Of a stretch of 64,000 nt of DNA, positions 15,244 through 25,272 are shown in pieces. How positions within the stretch are numbered: position 1 is the first letter of the stretch; every line of letters starts with the position of its first letter. The position numbers were made by a program, and so were the translations under genes. Below the pieces are notes generated by a model that saw only the letters and a program-made list of their open reading frames with translations, was not told the DNA's origin and ran no database searches. The DNA lies in the NCBI GenBank assembly GCA_947476325.1, contig CANJPZ010000003.1, positions 124,001 to 188,000 of the forward strand, in the 5' to 3' direction. This DNA comes from Caulobacteraceae bacterium. Lineage in GTDB: Bacteria > Pseudomonadota > Alphaproteobacteria > Caulobacterales > Caulobacteraceae.

Positions 15244-17199
15244 ATGCGCTCGCTGGAAAGGCGCATTGGAATGAGCACGATCACCCAGGCCCGAAAGAAC
15301 TCCCGCAGTCTCAGGCTTGCGATGGAGACGGCTGACTGGTTTTTCGCCAACTCTCTGGACGTCTTCCTTATTGTACGGGACGGCGTGATCGAGCAGGCCA
15401 GCCCGTCACTTTCCAATTTTCTCGGTTGGCACGGCGGTGAAGCGGTCGGCCGTTCATTCGCTGAATTTGCCCACCCCAAGGATCTCGACGCCATCGCCGC
15501 CGCCGTGGCTGAGGTCGCCGCGACCGGCTCTGCAACCTATGAGCACCGCGCGTTGACCAAGTGGGGCGAATGGAGGTGGGTGCGTTGCAGGATCAAGCGG
15601 TCCGGCGACGGGGCCAGTATTGTCATTATGCAGGACATCGCCGAAGAGCGGCGACGCCTGCAGGAGGCTGCCGAATCCAGCAGCACCTACTGTTTGCTCA
15701 GTACGGCCAGCGGGGTGAGCCTGTGGCGCTATCATCCCCAGGCGGACGAATGCGAGCTGGATCCTGACTTTTCGCTGCCCTTTCTCGAAACGCCCACCGA
15801 GCGTCGCATTTCGATCGACGTCGCGCACAAGGGAATTCACGCTGAAGTCTCGCCCATCGTCGAGGTCGCCTGGCGACGAACGGTGCTGACCGGCAAACTG
15901 ACGATCATCGAATACCGGGAGCAGGCCGATGATGGCGGCTGGCGCCGCTTGCGCAGCGCCTGGATGGGCGTGCGTCAGCACCAGGCCGGGGGCTGGGAGG
16001 TTGTCGGCGTCTGCCAGAATCTGACTGAGCTGATGGCCGAACGCGATCGGGCCGTCCGTGGCGAAGAGGCTGCCCGCGCAGCCGCTGAAGCCAAGTCGCA
16101 GTTTCTGGCCAACGTCAGCCACGAGCTTCGCACGCCAATGAACGGTGTGCTGGGCGGCCTTTATCTGCTGCGGAACGCTGAAAGCCCTTCAGAACGCCAA
16201 CGTCTTGTCGACGAAGCGATCAAGGCCGGAGGGGATCTGTCGCGGTTGCTTGGCGACATTGTGGATTTCGCGGATACGGAAGCCGGACGGGTGCGAATTG
16301 AGCCGGTACCGGTCGATATTAAAGACCTGATTGAAGGGCTCGGTGGGGCCATTCGTGAGCAGGCTGCCGACAAGGGGCTGTCGTTCAGAATAACCAACTC
16401 CGCCAAGGGCTGGGTGCGAATTGATCCGGCGCGGGTGCGACAGATCTTGTGTTGCCTGCTGTCCAACGCCATCAAGTTTACGGAAACGGGCGGCGTCGAT
16501 CTGCGTGTGCGGAGCCTGGGGGCCGGCGATGACGCCCGGCTTGAGTTTGAGATCGAGGATACTGGCGTCGGTATCGCCTGGGAGAAGCAAGACGCGCTGT
16601 TTGAGCAGTTCCATCAGGCGGACGGATCAGCGACGAGGCGTTACGGCGGAGTTGGTCTGGGCCTGGCTCGCGCCCGCGCTCTGGCAGAGTTGATGGACGG
16701 CGCCATTCAGTTCACAAGCGCCGCCAGCGGCGGATCAACGTTCTGCGTCACGCTTGCGGCGCCTGATTGTCCCGTGGAGAACGAATTGAACGCGCCAGTC
16801 CTGTCAGGACTTCGAGTCCTGCTGGTTGAGGACAACCCGACCAACCGTCTGGTTGGCGCCAAGATTCTGGAATCCCTCGGCGCTGAGGTGTTTTGCGCCG
16901 AAGACGGCCAGCTTGGCGTCGAAGCGGCCTATATGAGCCTCTTCGACCTGATCTTCGTGGATATTCAGATGCCGGTCATGGACGGCATGGAAGCTTCAAG
17001 GCGCATTCGCACACAGGGCGGGCCCAACAGCATAACGCCAATCGTTGCCCTGACCGCCAACGCCCTGGATCACCAGATCAGGGCCTATCGGGAGTGCGGT
17101 ATGAACGGTTGTATTCCCAAGCCGGTATCGCCGGGCGCCGTGATCGCAGAGATTGCTCGCCTCTCAGGGGGCGAGGTGAGCGCGGCCAACGCTGCCTGA
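15244..17199 (+). CDS. Hybrid sensor histidine kinase (PAS-PAS-HisKA-HATPase-REC)
   Basis: A soluble protein of 651 residues. In order: a PAS domain (about 35-130, HxxxE-type WRWVRCRIKR end), a second PAS-like region (about 140-260), a short coiled linker, HisKA with phosphoacceptor H293 (NVSHELRTPMNG), an ATPase domain (NAIKFTE, DTGVGI, GVGLGL boxes) and a C-terminal receiver with phosphoacceptor D573 (FVDIQMPVMDG) and the conserved KP. No membrane helices are seen, so the signal is probably cytoplasmic. The start at 15244 follows GGAG at 15235-15238; ATG 15271 is an alternative. No cognate regulator is adjacent. It precedes rnpB. Confidence 0.95.
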   Translation: MRSLERRIGMSTITQARKNSRSLRLAMETADWFFANSLDVFLIVRDGVIEQASPSLSNFLGWHGGEAVGRSFAEFAHPKDLDAIAAAVAEVAATGSATYEHRALTKWGEWRWVRCRIKRSGDGASIVIMQDIAEERRRLQEAAESSSTYCLLSTASGVSLWRYHPQADECELDPDFSLPFLETPTERRISIDVAHKGIHAEVSPIVEVAWRRTVLTGKLTIIEYREQADDGGWRRLRSAWMGVRQHQAGGWEVVGVCQNLTELMAERDRAVRGEEAARAAAEAKSQFLANVSHELRTPMNGVLGGLYLLRNAESPSERQRLVDEAIKAGGDLSRLLGDIVDFADTEAGRVRIEPVPVDIKDLIEGLGGAIREQAADKGLSFRITNSAKGWVRIDPARVRQILCCLLSNAIKFTETGGVDLRVRSLGAGDDARLEFEIEDTGVGIAWEKQDALFEQFHQADGSATRRYGGVGLGLARARALAELMDGAIQFTSAASGGSTFCVTLAAPDCPVENELNAPVLSGLRVLLVEDNPTNRLVGAKILESLGAEVFCAEDGQLGVEAAYMSLFDLIFVDIQMPVMDGMEASRRIRTQGGPNSITPIVALTANALDHQIRAYRECGMNGCIPKPVSPGAVIAEIARLSGGEVSAANAA

Positions 17200-17240
17200 G
17201 GTCGCGGCTTGACCGTCGCGGCCCTAACGCCCATGTTCGG

Positions 17241-17634
17241 GGCGACCAGACGGCCGGGCGGTCGCGGCGCCTTCGGGCGTCGAGGAAAGTCCGGGCTCCA
17301 TGGTGAAAAGGTGGCGGGTAACACCCGCCGGGGGCGACCCCAGGGATAGCGCCACAGAAAGTAAACCGCCTGACGCTTCGGCCGACGGTAAGGGTGAAAG
17401 GGTGGGGTAAGAGCCCACCGCGGACGCAGCAATGTGGACGGCATGGCAAGCCCCACCTGGAGCAAGACCGAATAGGGACGATGTGCCCTGGAGCAATCCA
17501 GGGCGGGGCTCACCGCTCTTGTCGTCCGGGTAGGTCGCGAGAACCGTTCAGCAATGAACGGTCCAGAGGAATGATCGTCGCGCGCCCGTCAAACGGCGTG
17601 GCACAGAACCCGGCTTACAGGCCGTCTGGTCTTC
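17241..17634 (+). ncRNA. rnpB: RNase P RNA
   Basis: The RNA component of RNase P, which trims tRNA 5' ends. The closing P1 helix is a perfect 12-bp match between 17244-17255 and 17620-17631. The universally conserved core is present at both ends: GAGGAAAGTCCGGGCTCC near 17280 and ACAGAACCCGGCTTAC near 17603-17618. The internal ACAGAAA and GGTAAGGGTGAAA segments are also characteristic. The length of about 390 nt fits a class A alphaproteobacterial RNA. Exact ends are inferred from P1. Its position upstream of mraZ is common in alphaproteobacteria. Confidence 0.97.
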
Positions 17635-17775
17635 AACTATACACAGAATGGCGATACCGGTTGCGGATAAACAGCAATGTTCTATGTATGTTCCGTTATT
17701 GGTTACTGGCTGCCGTTAACCATGTATCAATAACACCGCCTTGATTTGCTTGAAAAAATAATCTGGTGGCATTGT

Positions 17776-17800
17776 ATCCCAGTTAATCCCATGCTATCCC
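17776..17800 (-). promoter_or_regulatory. Probable MraZ operator: three 10-bp-period repeats
   Basis: ATCCC occurs at 17776-17780, 17786-17790 and 17796-17800, spaced exactly 10 bp. On the minus strand these read GGGAT repeats, two of them as TGGGAT. Known MraZ sites are direct repeats of TGGGN with 5-nt spacers, i.e. one per helical turn. The block lies 65-89 bases upstream of the mraZ start, so autoregulation of the dcw promoter is expected. Binding is inferred. Confidence 0.7.
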
Positions 17801-17864
17801 GTTAACTGCGGGCGGGCTGCGATTCATCTTGGAGCGCGGCCTGGAGGGCCCCGGGGGCTTTGCG

Positions 17865-18332
17865 GTGTTTCTGTCGACCTTCGACAAACAGCTGGACGCC
17901 AAACGGCGCATCGTTGTGCCGGTCGAGTTTCGCGCCCTGGCGTTCGGCCCGTTTGAAGGCGTCATTTGCTTTCCGTCGATCGAGGCCGATTGCCTCGAGG
18001 CGGGCGGGCAAGCGCTGTTCGATCGCTACGATCAGATGATCGAAGATCTCGACTTCGGTGACCCGGTGCGCAGCGCCCTGGAAGTCTCGTTCTACGGCGG
18101 TATCCACCGTCTTGGCTTCGATACGGCTGGGCGGATCACATTGCCTGAGGCGCTTTGCGACAGTTTCGGCCTCACCGACTGGGTTACGGTCGTCGGCTTG
18201 AAGGACCGCTTCCAGATCTGGACGCGGGACGCTTTCCAGGCCCACAGGGCCGACCAGCGCGACGCCGCCCGGCAAGGCCTGGCTGACCTGCGGCTGGCTC
18301 AGCGGGCAGCCCGGCTGGGAGGCGCTGGATGA
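17865..18332 (+). CDS. mraZ: Transcriptional regulator MraZ
   Basis: A protein of 155 residues, with two SpoVT/AbrB-like half-domains ([20 protein letters not shown] and [18 protein letters not shown]), each carrying the DxxGR/DxKRR-type signature. MraZ is a ring-forming DNA-binding protein that represses its own dcw promoter. The GTG start at 17865 was chosen because family members begin MFLSTF; a TTG at 17829 is in frame but would add 12 atypical residues. It is the first gene of the dcw cluster and overlaps rsmH by four bases (ATGA). A candidate operator lies at 17776-17800, and a GANTC (CcrM-type) site, GATTC, at 17821-17825. Confidence 0.95.
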   Translation: MFLSTFDKQLDAKRRIVVPVEFRALAFGPFEGVICFPSIEADCLEAGGQALFDRYDQMIEDLDFGDPVRSALEVSFYGGIHRLGFDTAGRITLPEALCDSFGLTDWVTVVGLKDRFQIWTRDAFQAHRADQRDAARQGLADLRLAQRAARLGGAG

Positions 18333-19258
18333 CTGAGGCGGCCCACAAGCCTGTTCTGCTGGCCGAAGTCATGGCCGCGCTGTCGCCTCGCAAAGATGAA
18401 CTGATGGTCGATGGCACTTTCGGGGCGGGCGGCTATACGCGCGCCATCCTGGCGACCGGCGCACGGATCATCGCCTTTGACCGCGACCCCAGCGCCGCGC
18501 GGTTCGCCGATGAACTGCCGCGGGATCGATTCAACCTGATCGGTGACCGTTTCTCCAATATGGAGCAGCATGTCACCTCCGCCGATGGCGTGACCCTCGA
18601 TATCGGCGTTTCATCCATGCAGATTGACGAGGCCGAGCGCGGTTTTTCGTTCATGCGAGATGGTCCCCTTGATATGCGCATGGGCGATAGCGGTTCAACG
18701 GCGGCCGATCTGGTCAATGAGATGGAGCCGGCGGAGTTGTCGCGCATCTTCTGGATCTACGGCGAGGAAAAGGCGTCGCGCCGCATTGCATCCTTCCTGG
18801 TGCGTCGCCGCGCCGAGGCGCCTTTTGAGCGCACCCTCGATCTGGCCGAAACCGTCGAGCGCGCGGTCGGTGGCCGCAAGGGCGCCAAGGTTCATCCCGC
18901 CACCCGTGTCTTTCAGGCTCTGCGCATTGCGGTCAACGAGGAGCTGGCCGAGCTCGAGGCCGGTCTGGCGGCGTCGGAGCGAATATTGAATGAGGGCGGC
19001 CGTCTGGCCGTGGTCACCTTCCATTCGCTGGAAGATCGCATCGTCAAGGCGTTCTTCACCGAGCGGGCGGGGCGCACGCCCGGTGGGTCGCGGCACATGC
19101 CCCAGGTCATCGCCGCACGCGCGCCCAGCTTCCGTCTACTGTTCAACGGTCACCGCGGCCCTGGCGACGACGAGGTCGCGGCCAATCCCCGCGCTCGCTC
19201 GGCGAAATTGCGCGCCGGTGTTCGCACTGCGGCTCCGGCCTGGGAGGCGGGGGCATGA
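18329..19258 (+). CDS. rsmH: 16S rRNA (cytosine-1402-N4) methyltransferase
   Basis: A protein of 309 residues (also called MraW). It methylates N4 of C1402 in the ribosomal P site using SAM. Motif I is [15 protein letters not shown] near residue 30, with an acidic residue in IAFDRDP after strand 2, the [10 protein letters not shown] motif near 95, and the conserved NxxxxxLE-like INEExxLE as [12 protein letters not shown] near 195. [13 protein letters not shown] near 230 is the family signature. Start and stop each overlap the neighbours by four bases (ATGA), so it is fully coupled to mraZ and ftsL. Confidence 0.97.
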   Translation: MTEAAHKPVLLAEVMAALSPRKDELMVDGTFGAGGYTRAILATGARIIAFDRDPSAARFADELPRDRFNLIGDRFSNMEQHVTSADGVTLDIGVSSMQIDEAERGFSFMRDGPLDMRMGDSGSTAADLVNEMEPAELSRIFWIYGEEKASRRIASFLVRRRAEAPFERTLDLAETVERAVGGRKGAKVHPATRVFQALRIAVNEELAELEAGLAASERILNEGGRLAVVTFHSLEDRIVKAFFTERAGRTPGGSRHMPQVIAARAPSFRLLFNGHRGPGDDEVAANPRARSAKLRAGVRTAAPAWEAGA

Positions 19259-19620
19259 GTGTCATGGAGCGGCGCTATAGGGGATTCCGTATCGTCAATT
19301 TTGCGGGCGTGACCCTGTTGCTGGCCCTGACCCTGGGGGTCTATCTTGCCAAGACCCGAGCCTCAGCGGACTCGGCCGCTATTTCACGAGCCGATCGCCT
19401 GATCGTTGCCGAGCGCCGCCAGATCCGCGCGCTTCAAGCCCAGGTCGCGGGTCTTGAAACGCCTGAACGCATCGAGAAAATGTCCAGTGAGTATCTCGGG
19501 ATGGTTCCGATCGACGCGACCCACGAGATGGCGGCCGAGCGACTAGGCGAACTGGCGTCGGCCCATGCCGTTCCGCCGCAGGTCATGCTGTCCACGCCAT
19601 TAGCGCAGGCTCCGCGATGA
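19255..19620 (+). CDS. ftsL: Cell division protein FtsL
   Basis: A protein of 121 residues with the FtsL layout: a short basic cytoplasmic N-terminus (MERRYRGFR), one transmembrane segment (about 14-33) and a periplasmic coiled coil (about 45-75, [17 protein letters not shown]), followed by a [14 protein letters not shown] motif that fits the FtsL C-terminal region. FtsL forms a complex with FtsB and FtsQ and activates FtsWI. Sequence conservation in this family is weak; position between rsmH and ftsI with four-base overlaps makes the call firm. Confidence 0.9.
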   Translation: MSVMERRYRGFRIVNFAGVTLLLALTLGVYLAKTRASADSAAISRADRLIVAERRQIRALQAQVAGLETPERIEKMSSEYLGMVPIDATHEMAAERLGELASAHAVPPQVMLSTPLAQAPR

Positions 19621-21350
19621 CCGTCTCGGGCCTCACGCCCCCCCGACCTCTGGCCTGGCGCTGGCTTACCAGCGCCATCTGGTGGATCGAACACGAGTTC
19701 GAACGCTCCAAGGCAGAAAACCGTCCGGCTGACAGCGTGCGATTCCGGATGGTCTTCATCCTGGCCGTCTTTGTCGCCGGGTTCTCGGCCCTGGCCCTCG
19801 GCGCCGGACGAGCGGCCCTGGTGTCAAAACCTTCGGCCTGGCGGGCCAGCCTGCCTGCCGGTAGTCGGGCAGACCTGGTCGACCGGCATGGCGATCTGCT
19901 GGCCATCGATCTGCCGGTCTACAATCTCTACCTCGACCCCGCTCTCATCTGGGACAAGGCCGAGACCCGACGGGTGCTGGGCCCGTTGCTGCCGGCTGCC
20001 GCCGGGCCGCGCATGGACGAGACTCTTGCGGGGACCAAGCGGGTCAAAATATTTGGGCCGTTCCCGCAGGCCGTTCGCGATCGCATCGACAGTCTGGGTC
20101 TGCCCGGCATCAACTTCGAAGCCGAGGCGGGGCGCAGCTATCCGCTGGGGTCCGAAGCCAGCCACCTTGTCGGATATGTCCGCAACGACGGCATGGGCAT
20201 GCTGGGCGCCGAGGGGGCTCTGGACCAACAGATCCGAACCCAGGCAGGACAGGGACCGGTTGTTCTGGCCCTGGACCTGAAGGTCCAGGCAGCCCTTGAA
20301 GGCGAGCTTCAGGCCACGGTGCTCCGCCACTCGGCCAAGGCGGCTGTGGGTCTGGTGACCAACATCCGGACCGGCGAAATCCTGGCGATGGCCAGCTTGC
20401 CCGACACGACTCCCGACCGGCTGGCATCAGACATGAACGCCAACGTCAACAAGGCCGCCAGCGCTCGCTACGAGATGGGCTCAACATTCAAGATCTTCTC
20501 GCTGGCCATGGGGCTCGACAGCGGCAAGGTGACCCTCGACACCAAATATGACGTCGGCAATCCCCTCGTGCTTTCCGGCCAGACCATCCACGACAGTCAC
20601 TCGGAGAGCGGGTTCTACAATCTGCACGAGGTGTTCATCCATTCGTCCAACATCGGCGCTGCACGTATGGCGTTGCAGGTCGGGGGCGACATCATGGGGC
20701 CCTATTACGAGAAGTTCGGACTGACCAGGGCCGCGCCCATCGAGCTGCGCGAATCCGCCCGGCCATTGGCGCCCAAGGTCTGGAGCACGAACGTCGTCGC
20801 CAACACCGCCTTCGGCCACGGCATCGCCGTCAGCCCTCTGGCCGTCGCGGCCGGCGTCGGCGCGATCATGAACGGTGGTCAGTATGTGCCGCTGACCATT
20901 CTGAAGCGCGATGGCCCGCCCGCCACCGTTCGGCAGGTCGTCAGTCAGGATACCAGCCGCAAGATGCTCGACCTGATGCGCGCAAATGCCGTCGAGGGCA
21001 CGGGCAAGAGCGCCGAGGCCGCCGCGCCTGGCTTTAGTGTCGGCGGCAAGACCGGCACGGCCGAAAAGCCAATGAACGGCACCTATGCACGCGAAACCCT
21101 GGTTTCCTCCTTTGCCGCTATATTCCCGACCGACACCCCGTTCGGAACCGACAAATACTTCGTTCTGATCCTGGTGGACGAGCCTCACACATCTGCCGAG
21201 GCGCCGGGACGGCCCACCGGCGGCATCGTTGCGGCTCCGACTGCGGGCCGGGTCATCAATCGCATCGCGCCCTTCCTTGGCGTATCGCGACGCTCGGCGA
21301 CGCCGCAGGTCGTGGCTACTGGCGATGCGCAGGACGGCAACGAGCGATGA
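19617..21350 (+). CDS. ftsI: Division-specific transpeptidase FtsI (PBP3)
   Basis: A protein of 577 residues. One N-terminal transmembrane segment (about 42-63) is followed by a pedestal domain and a class B transpeptidase domain with S289-T-F-K292 (acylated serine), S343-S344-N345 and K478-T479-G480. It crosslinks septal peptidoglycan together with FtsW. The length matches alphaproteobacterial FtsI. Start ATG overlaps ftsL stop by four bases, and its own stop overlaps murE start by four. Confidence 0.97.
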   Translation: MTVSGLTPPRPLAWRWLTSAIWWIEHEFERSKAENRPADSVRFRMVFILAVFVAGFSALALGAGRAALVSKPSAWRASLPAGSRADLVDRHGDLLAIDLPVYNLYLDPALIWDKAETRRVLGPLLPAAAGPRMDETLAGTKRVKIFGPFPQAVRDRIDSLGLPGINFEAEAGRSYPLGSEASHLVGYVRNDGMGMLGAEGALDQQIRTQAGQGPVVLALDLKVQAALEGELQATVLRHSAKAAVGLVTNIRTGEILAMASLPDTTPDRLASDMNANVNKAASARYEMGSTFKIFSLAMGLDSGKVTLDTKYDVGNPLVLSGQTIHDSHSESGFYNLHEVFIHSSNIGAARMALQVGGDIMGPYYEKFGLTRAAPIELRESARPLAPKVWSTNVVANTAFGHGIAVSPLAVAAGVGAIMNGGQYVPLTILKRDGPPATVRQVVSQDTSRKMLDLMRANAVEGTGKSAEAAAPGFSVGGKTGTAEKPMNGTYARETLVSSFAAIFPTDTPFGTDKYFVLILVDEPHTSAEAPGRPTGGIVAAPTAGRVINRIAPFLGVSRRSATPQVVATGDAQDGNER

Positions 21351-22783
21351 GCGCGCGCCTGTCAGAACTGGTGCGCCGCCGTGCTTCGGCTCAGGATCCG
21401 ATGATCACCGGTGTCACTGCCGACAGCCGCGCGGTTCGGCCAGGATTTCTGTTCGCCGCCCTGCCAGGCAGCAAGGTCGATGGCCGAACCTTTATCTCAG
21501 GATCGATCGGGGCAGGGGCGGCGGCAATCATCGCGCCGGCCGACGTGGATGGTCTGCCTGTGCCGACCATCCATGCCCTGGATGTGCGCCGGGCCTACGC
21601 CCTTGCCGCCGCCAACTTCTGGAAGGATCAGCCGCCCGTCATCGTTGCGGTCACGGGTACCAACGGCAAGACCTCGGTCGCCGGCTTTTGCCGTCAGATA
21701 TTCCTCCGGCTCGGCCATAAGGCCGCCAGCATGGGCACCCTCGGCGTCGTCGCCGGCGATGAACAGCTGTCGCCGCCCGGCCTGACCACGCCGGACGCCG
21801 CCGACGTGGCCCGATGGCTGTCGATTCTGGCCGAGAAGGGCGTCACCCATCTGGCTCTTGAGGCCTCGTCCCACGGCATCGACCAGCGGCGCCTCGACGG
21901 CGTGCGTCTCACCGCCGCCGGGTTCACCAATTTCACCCAGGACCATCTCGATTATCACCAGTCGATGGAGGCCTACCGGGCCGCCAAGCTGCGCCTGTTC
22001 GAGACCTTGCTGCCGCGCGGCGCGATGGCGGTGCTCAACGCCGACTCCGACGATGTGGCCGCCTTCGCGGGTGCCGCCCGTCTGCATGGGCAGGGCCTGT
22101 ACACTGTCGGCGCGGCGGGGCAGGGCCTGAAGCTGACGTCCCGAACAGCGACGCCACACGGACAGATCCTGACAGTTGAAGCCGGTGGCAAGACCTACAA
22201 CGTCGATCTGCCGCTCGCGGGCGAGTTTCAGGCCTCGAACGCCCTGGTCGCCGCGGGCCTTTGCATCGCGGCCGGAGAGCCGGCTGACAAGGTTCTGGCG
22301 GCGCTGGAGCATCTTGAAGGCGCGGCTGGCCGATTGCAGCGTGTCGGGACCGGCGCGCACGGCGGCGAGGCCTATGTAGACTACGCTCATACGCCCGACG
22401 GCCTGGCGACGGTTCTCAAGGCGTTGCGGCCGCATGCGCGCGGCAAGCTGATCGTCGTGTTCGGCGCCGGCGGCGACCGCGATGCCGGCAAGCGGCCGCA
22501 GATGGGCGAGATCGCCGCGAAACTCGCCGATCTCGCCATCGTTACTGACGACAATCCCCGCTCGGAAGCGCCCGCCGCGATCCGCGCCGCTATTCTGGCC
22601 GCCGCGCCGGGCGCACTTGAGATTGGCGATCGCAAGACCGCCATCGAACATGCAGCGAGCTTGCTGGGCGATGGCGACGTCCTGCTCGTGGCCGGCAAGG
22701 GCCACGAGCAGGGGCAAATCGTCGGCGGCGAAATCCGACCGTTCGACGATGTGGCTGTGACCGCCGAGGCCCTGCGTGGCTAA
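21347..22783 (+). CDS. murE: UDP-MurNAc-L-Ala-D-Glu:meso-diaminopimelate ligase
   Basis: A protein of 478 residues that adds the third stem-peptide residue in the cytoplasm. The ATP loop is TGTNGKTS (T103 to K108). The amino-acid specificity motif is D402-N403-P404-R405, which marks meso-DAP addition as opposed to lysine, as expected for a Gram-negative wall. The C-terminal VAGKGHEQGQ is also typical. The start overlaps ftsI by four bases and the end overlaps murF by eight. Confidence 0.98.
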   Translation: MSARLSELVRRRASAQDPMITGVTADSRAVRPGFLFAALPGSKVDGRTFISGSIGAGAAAIIAPADVDGLPVPTIHALDVRRAYALAAANFWKDQPPVIVAVTGTNGKTSVAGFCRQIFLRLGHKAASMGTLGVVAGDEQLSPPGLTTPDAADVARWLSILAEKGVTHLALEASSHGIDQRRLDGVRLTAAGFTNFTQDHLDYHQSMEAYRAAKLRLFETLLPRGAMAVLNADSDDVAAFAGAARLHGQGLYTVGAAGQGLKLTSRTATPHGQILTVEAGGKTYNVDLPLAGEFQASNALVAAGLCIAAGEPADKVLAALEHLEGAAGRLQRVGTGAHGGEAYVDYAHTPDGLATVLKALRPHARGKLIVVFGAGGDRDAGKRPQMGEIAAKLADLAIVTDDNPRSEAPAAIRAAILAAAPGALEIGDRKTAIEHAASLLGDGDVLLVAGKGHEQGQIVGGEIRPFDDVAVTAEALRG

Positions 22784-24146
22784 TCCACTCTGGACCTCGG
22801 ACGAAATCCAGGAAGTCACCGCGGGGCGCCTTGAGGGAAAGCCGTTCAAGGCCACGGGGGTGTCCATCGATACCCGAAGTCTGGAGCGGGGCGATCTGTT
22901 TGTCGCCCTCGCGGGCGCGCGTGACGGTCATGAGTTCGTTGCCTCGGCCCTTGAGTTGGGCGCGGCCGGCGCTCTGGTGGCCCGGCCTGGTCCCGGTCCA
23001 TCCATCATCGTTGACGATGCTCTGGCTGCCCTGGCGCAGCTCGGTGTGGCGGCCCGCGATCGCTCAGCGGCCTTGCGCTGCGCGGTCACAGGTTCGGTCG
23101 GCAAGACCAGCGTCACCCAGGCCATCGCCGCCGGGCTGAAGTTGGCGGGACGGTATCATTCTTCAATAAAATCATACAATAATCACATCGGCGTTCCCCT
23201 GACCCTGGTCCGGATGCCCGCCGATACCCAGCGCGCGGTGTTCGAAGTGGGCATGAACCACGCTGGTGAGATCACGCCCCTGTCCCACATGATTGCGCCC
23301 GATGTTGTAGTCATCACTACGGTCGGTCCCGTTCACACCGAGAACTTCCCCGACGGCGAAGCCGGCGTCGCTCGCGCCAAGACCGAGATATTCGCAGGCC
23401 TGAAAAAAGGCGGTCTGGCCATCCTGCCTGCCGATAATCGCTGGTTCGGTCAGCTGAAGGCCGCTGCAGACAAGGCCGGCGCGCGGGTTCTGACATTCGG
23501 CGCCCGCGATGGCGCCGATGCGCGCCTTCTTACCTTCAACCCGCGCGGCGTTGTGGCTATGATTCACGGCCGTCGCGTGAAGTTCACCCTGCGTCAGACC
23601 GCCGACCACTGGGGACTGAGCAGTCTGGCGGTGTTGCTGGCGCTCGAAGTGCTCAAGGTTCCCAGGATCCGCGCGATCAGGGCAATGTCCGAGTTCGAGC
23701 CGCTGGAAGGCAGGGGCGCAGAACGCCAGATCGATGGCTTCACCCTGATCGACGAGAGCTATAACGCCAACCCGCTATCCATGGCCTCGGCTATCCGCAC
23801 CCTTGGCGCGCGGCCAGTTTCCGGTCGGCGGATCGTTGTTCTGACGGACATGCTCGAACTGGGCGAAGATGGCCCGGCGTTTCATGGCGCCCTGGCCGGC
23901 GAGATCGACGCGGCGGCCGTCGACCTGGTGTTCTGCGCCGGGCCCCTGATGAAATGGCTGTGGGACGTTCTTCCCTCGACTCAGCAGGGGGGGTACGCGG
24001 GGACGGCGGCGGAACTTGCGCCGCTGGTCGCCAAGGCCGTCCGTCCGGGCGACGTGGTCATGGTGAAGGGCTCGAACGGCTCTCGTGCGCACCTTGTCGC
24101 CCGGGCGTTGTCACAGGTCCAGTCTGACAACGGGGGGAGAGCCTGA
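22776..24146 (+). CDS. murF: UDP-MurNAc-tripeptide:D-Ala-D-Ala ligase
   Basis: A protein of 456 residues. It attaches the D-Ala-D-Ala dipeptide made by Ddl. The ATP loop is TGSVGKTS (T105 to K110); [11 protein letters not shown] and the DESYNANP motif around residue 330 are diagnostic of MurF. It starts at GTG 22776 inside the end of murE (8-base overlap) and ends with a one-base overlap with mraY (TGATG). A short AT-rich codon patch at about 23155-23195 encodes the conserved [13 protein letters not shown] stretch right after the ATP loop. Confidence 0.97.
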   Translation: MANPLWTSDEIQEVTAGRLEGKPFKATGVSIDTRSLERGDLFVALAGARDGHEFVASALELGAAGALVARPGPGPSIIVDDALAALAQLGVAARDRSAALRCAVTGSVGKTSVTQAIAAGLKLAGRYHSSIKSYNNHIGVPLTLVRMPADTQRAVFEVGMNHAGEITPLSHMIAPDVVVITTVGPVHTENFPDGEAGVARAKTEIFAGLKKGGLAILPADNRWFGQLKAAADKAGARVLTFGARDGADARLLTFNPRGVVAMIHGRRVKFTLRQTADHWGLSSLAVLLALEVLKVPRIRAIRAMSEFEPLEGRGAERQIDGFTLIDESYNANPLSMASAIRTLGARPVSGRRIVVLTDMLELGEDGPAFHGALAGEIDAAAVDLVFCAGPLMKWLWDVLPSTQQGGYAGTAAELAPLVAKAVRPGDVVMVKGSNGSRAHLVARALSQVQSDNGGRA

Positions 24147-25258
24147 TGCTCTATTGGCTGTTTCACCAGCTCAATCACGGCGACTATGTGTCTATCCTTA
24201 ACCTGTTGAATTATATCACGTTCAGAACTGGTGCGGCCCTGTTTACCGCCCAGTTGGTGGTCATGCTTATGGGCAGCCGCTTCATCCGCTGGATGCAGGC
24301 CAAGCAGGGCAAGGGTCAGCCGATCCGCGCCGAAGGCATCCAGCGCCACGTCATCGAGAAGGCCGGCACGCCGACCATGGGCGGGTTCATGATTCTGGCT
24401 GGTCTGCTGACAGGCACGCTGCTGTGGGCGGATCTTGGCAACCTTTACGTCTGGGTCGTGATCCTGGTCACGGCAGGTTACGGATTCCTGGGTTTTCTCG
24501 ACGACTACGCCAAGGTCACCAAGCAGACGACGGCTGGGGTCTCCGGCCGCGTCAAGCTGATCATCCAGACCCTGATCGCGGTGATCGCCTGTTTCCTGAT
24601 CATCCAGTTCGGGCCCAGGATGGACGGACAGGAAGACCTGCGGATGTCCGTGGCCTTCCCGTTGTTCAAGTCGCTGCTGCTGGATCTGGGCTGGTTCTAC
24701 CTGGCCTTCGGCGCCTTTGTGATCGTCGGCGCGTCCAATGCGGTCAACATGACGGACGGGCTGGACGGTCTGGCCATCGTACCGGTGATGATCGCCGCCG
24801 CAGCCTTTGGTGTGATCGCCTATCTGGTCGGCAACTTCGTCTATTCGGAATACCTCAAGCTGCACTTCGTGCCGGGCGTCGGCGAGATTTCGGTCTTCTG
24901 CGGCGCCGTCATCGGCTCAGGCCTGGGCTTTCTTTGGTACAACGCACCGCCTGCAAAAATCTTCATGGGTGATACTGGTTCGCTGGCGCTTGGCGGCGCT
25001 CTCGGCGCTGTCGCTGTCGCCGCCAAGCATGAGATCGTGCTGGCCATCATTGGCGGCCTGTTCGTCCTCGAAGCCCTCTCGGTGATGATCCAGGTGTTCT
25101 ATTTCAAGGCCACCAAGGGCAAGCGCATCTTCCTGATGGCGCCCATCCACCACCATTTCGAAAAGCTCGGCTGGCCGGAATCTACAGTCGTAGTGCGGTT
25201 CTGGATCGTCTCCGTGGTGCTGGCCCTCATCGGCCTTGCCACCCTCAAATTGCGATAA
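24146..25258 (+). CDS. mraY: Phospho-MurNAc-pentapeptide translocase (lipid I synthase)
   Basis: A polytopic membrane protein of 370 residues. It transfers phospho-MurNAc-pentapeptide to undecaprenyl phosphate, giving lipid I. Family motifs seen: KAGTPTMGG near residue 70, the Asp pair DDYAKV near 120, NMTDGLDGL near 200, the [10 protein letters not shown] loop near 275, and the histidine-rich PIHHHFE near 330. About ten hydrophobic helices are present. The start overlaps the murF stop. murD follows after 14 bases. Confidence 0.98.
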   Translation: MLYWLFHQLNHGDYVSILNLLNYITFRTGAALFTAQLVVMLMGSRFIRWMQAKQGKGQPIRAEGIQRHVIEKAGTPTMGGFMILAGLLTGTLLWADLGNLYVWVVILVTAGYGFLGFLDDYAKVTKQTTAGVSGRVKLIIQTLIAVIACFLIIQFGPRMDGQEDLRMSVAFPLFKSLLLDLGWFYLAFGAFVIVGASNAVNMTDGLDGLAIVPVMIAAAAFGVIAYLVGNFVYSEYLKLHFVPGVGEISVFCGAVIGSGLGFLWYNAPPAKIFMGDTGSLALGGALGAVAVAAKHEIVLAIIGGLFVLEALSVMIQVFYFKATKGKRIFLMAPIHHHFEKLGWPESTVVVRFWIVSVVLALIGLATLKLR

Positions 25259-25272
25259 AGGGAGCTGAACCT

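Noticed and set aside
17716-17723. A full CtrA site before mraZ
   Set aside because: Only a half-site-like TTAACCAT; the second TTAA is not seven bases away. Kept only as a hint in a finding.
21497-22867. 456-codon minus-strand open frame across murE/murF
   Set aside because: Antisense shadow of two well-conserved genes; no ribosome-binding site or family resemblance.
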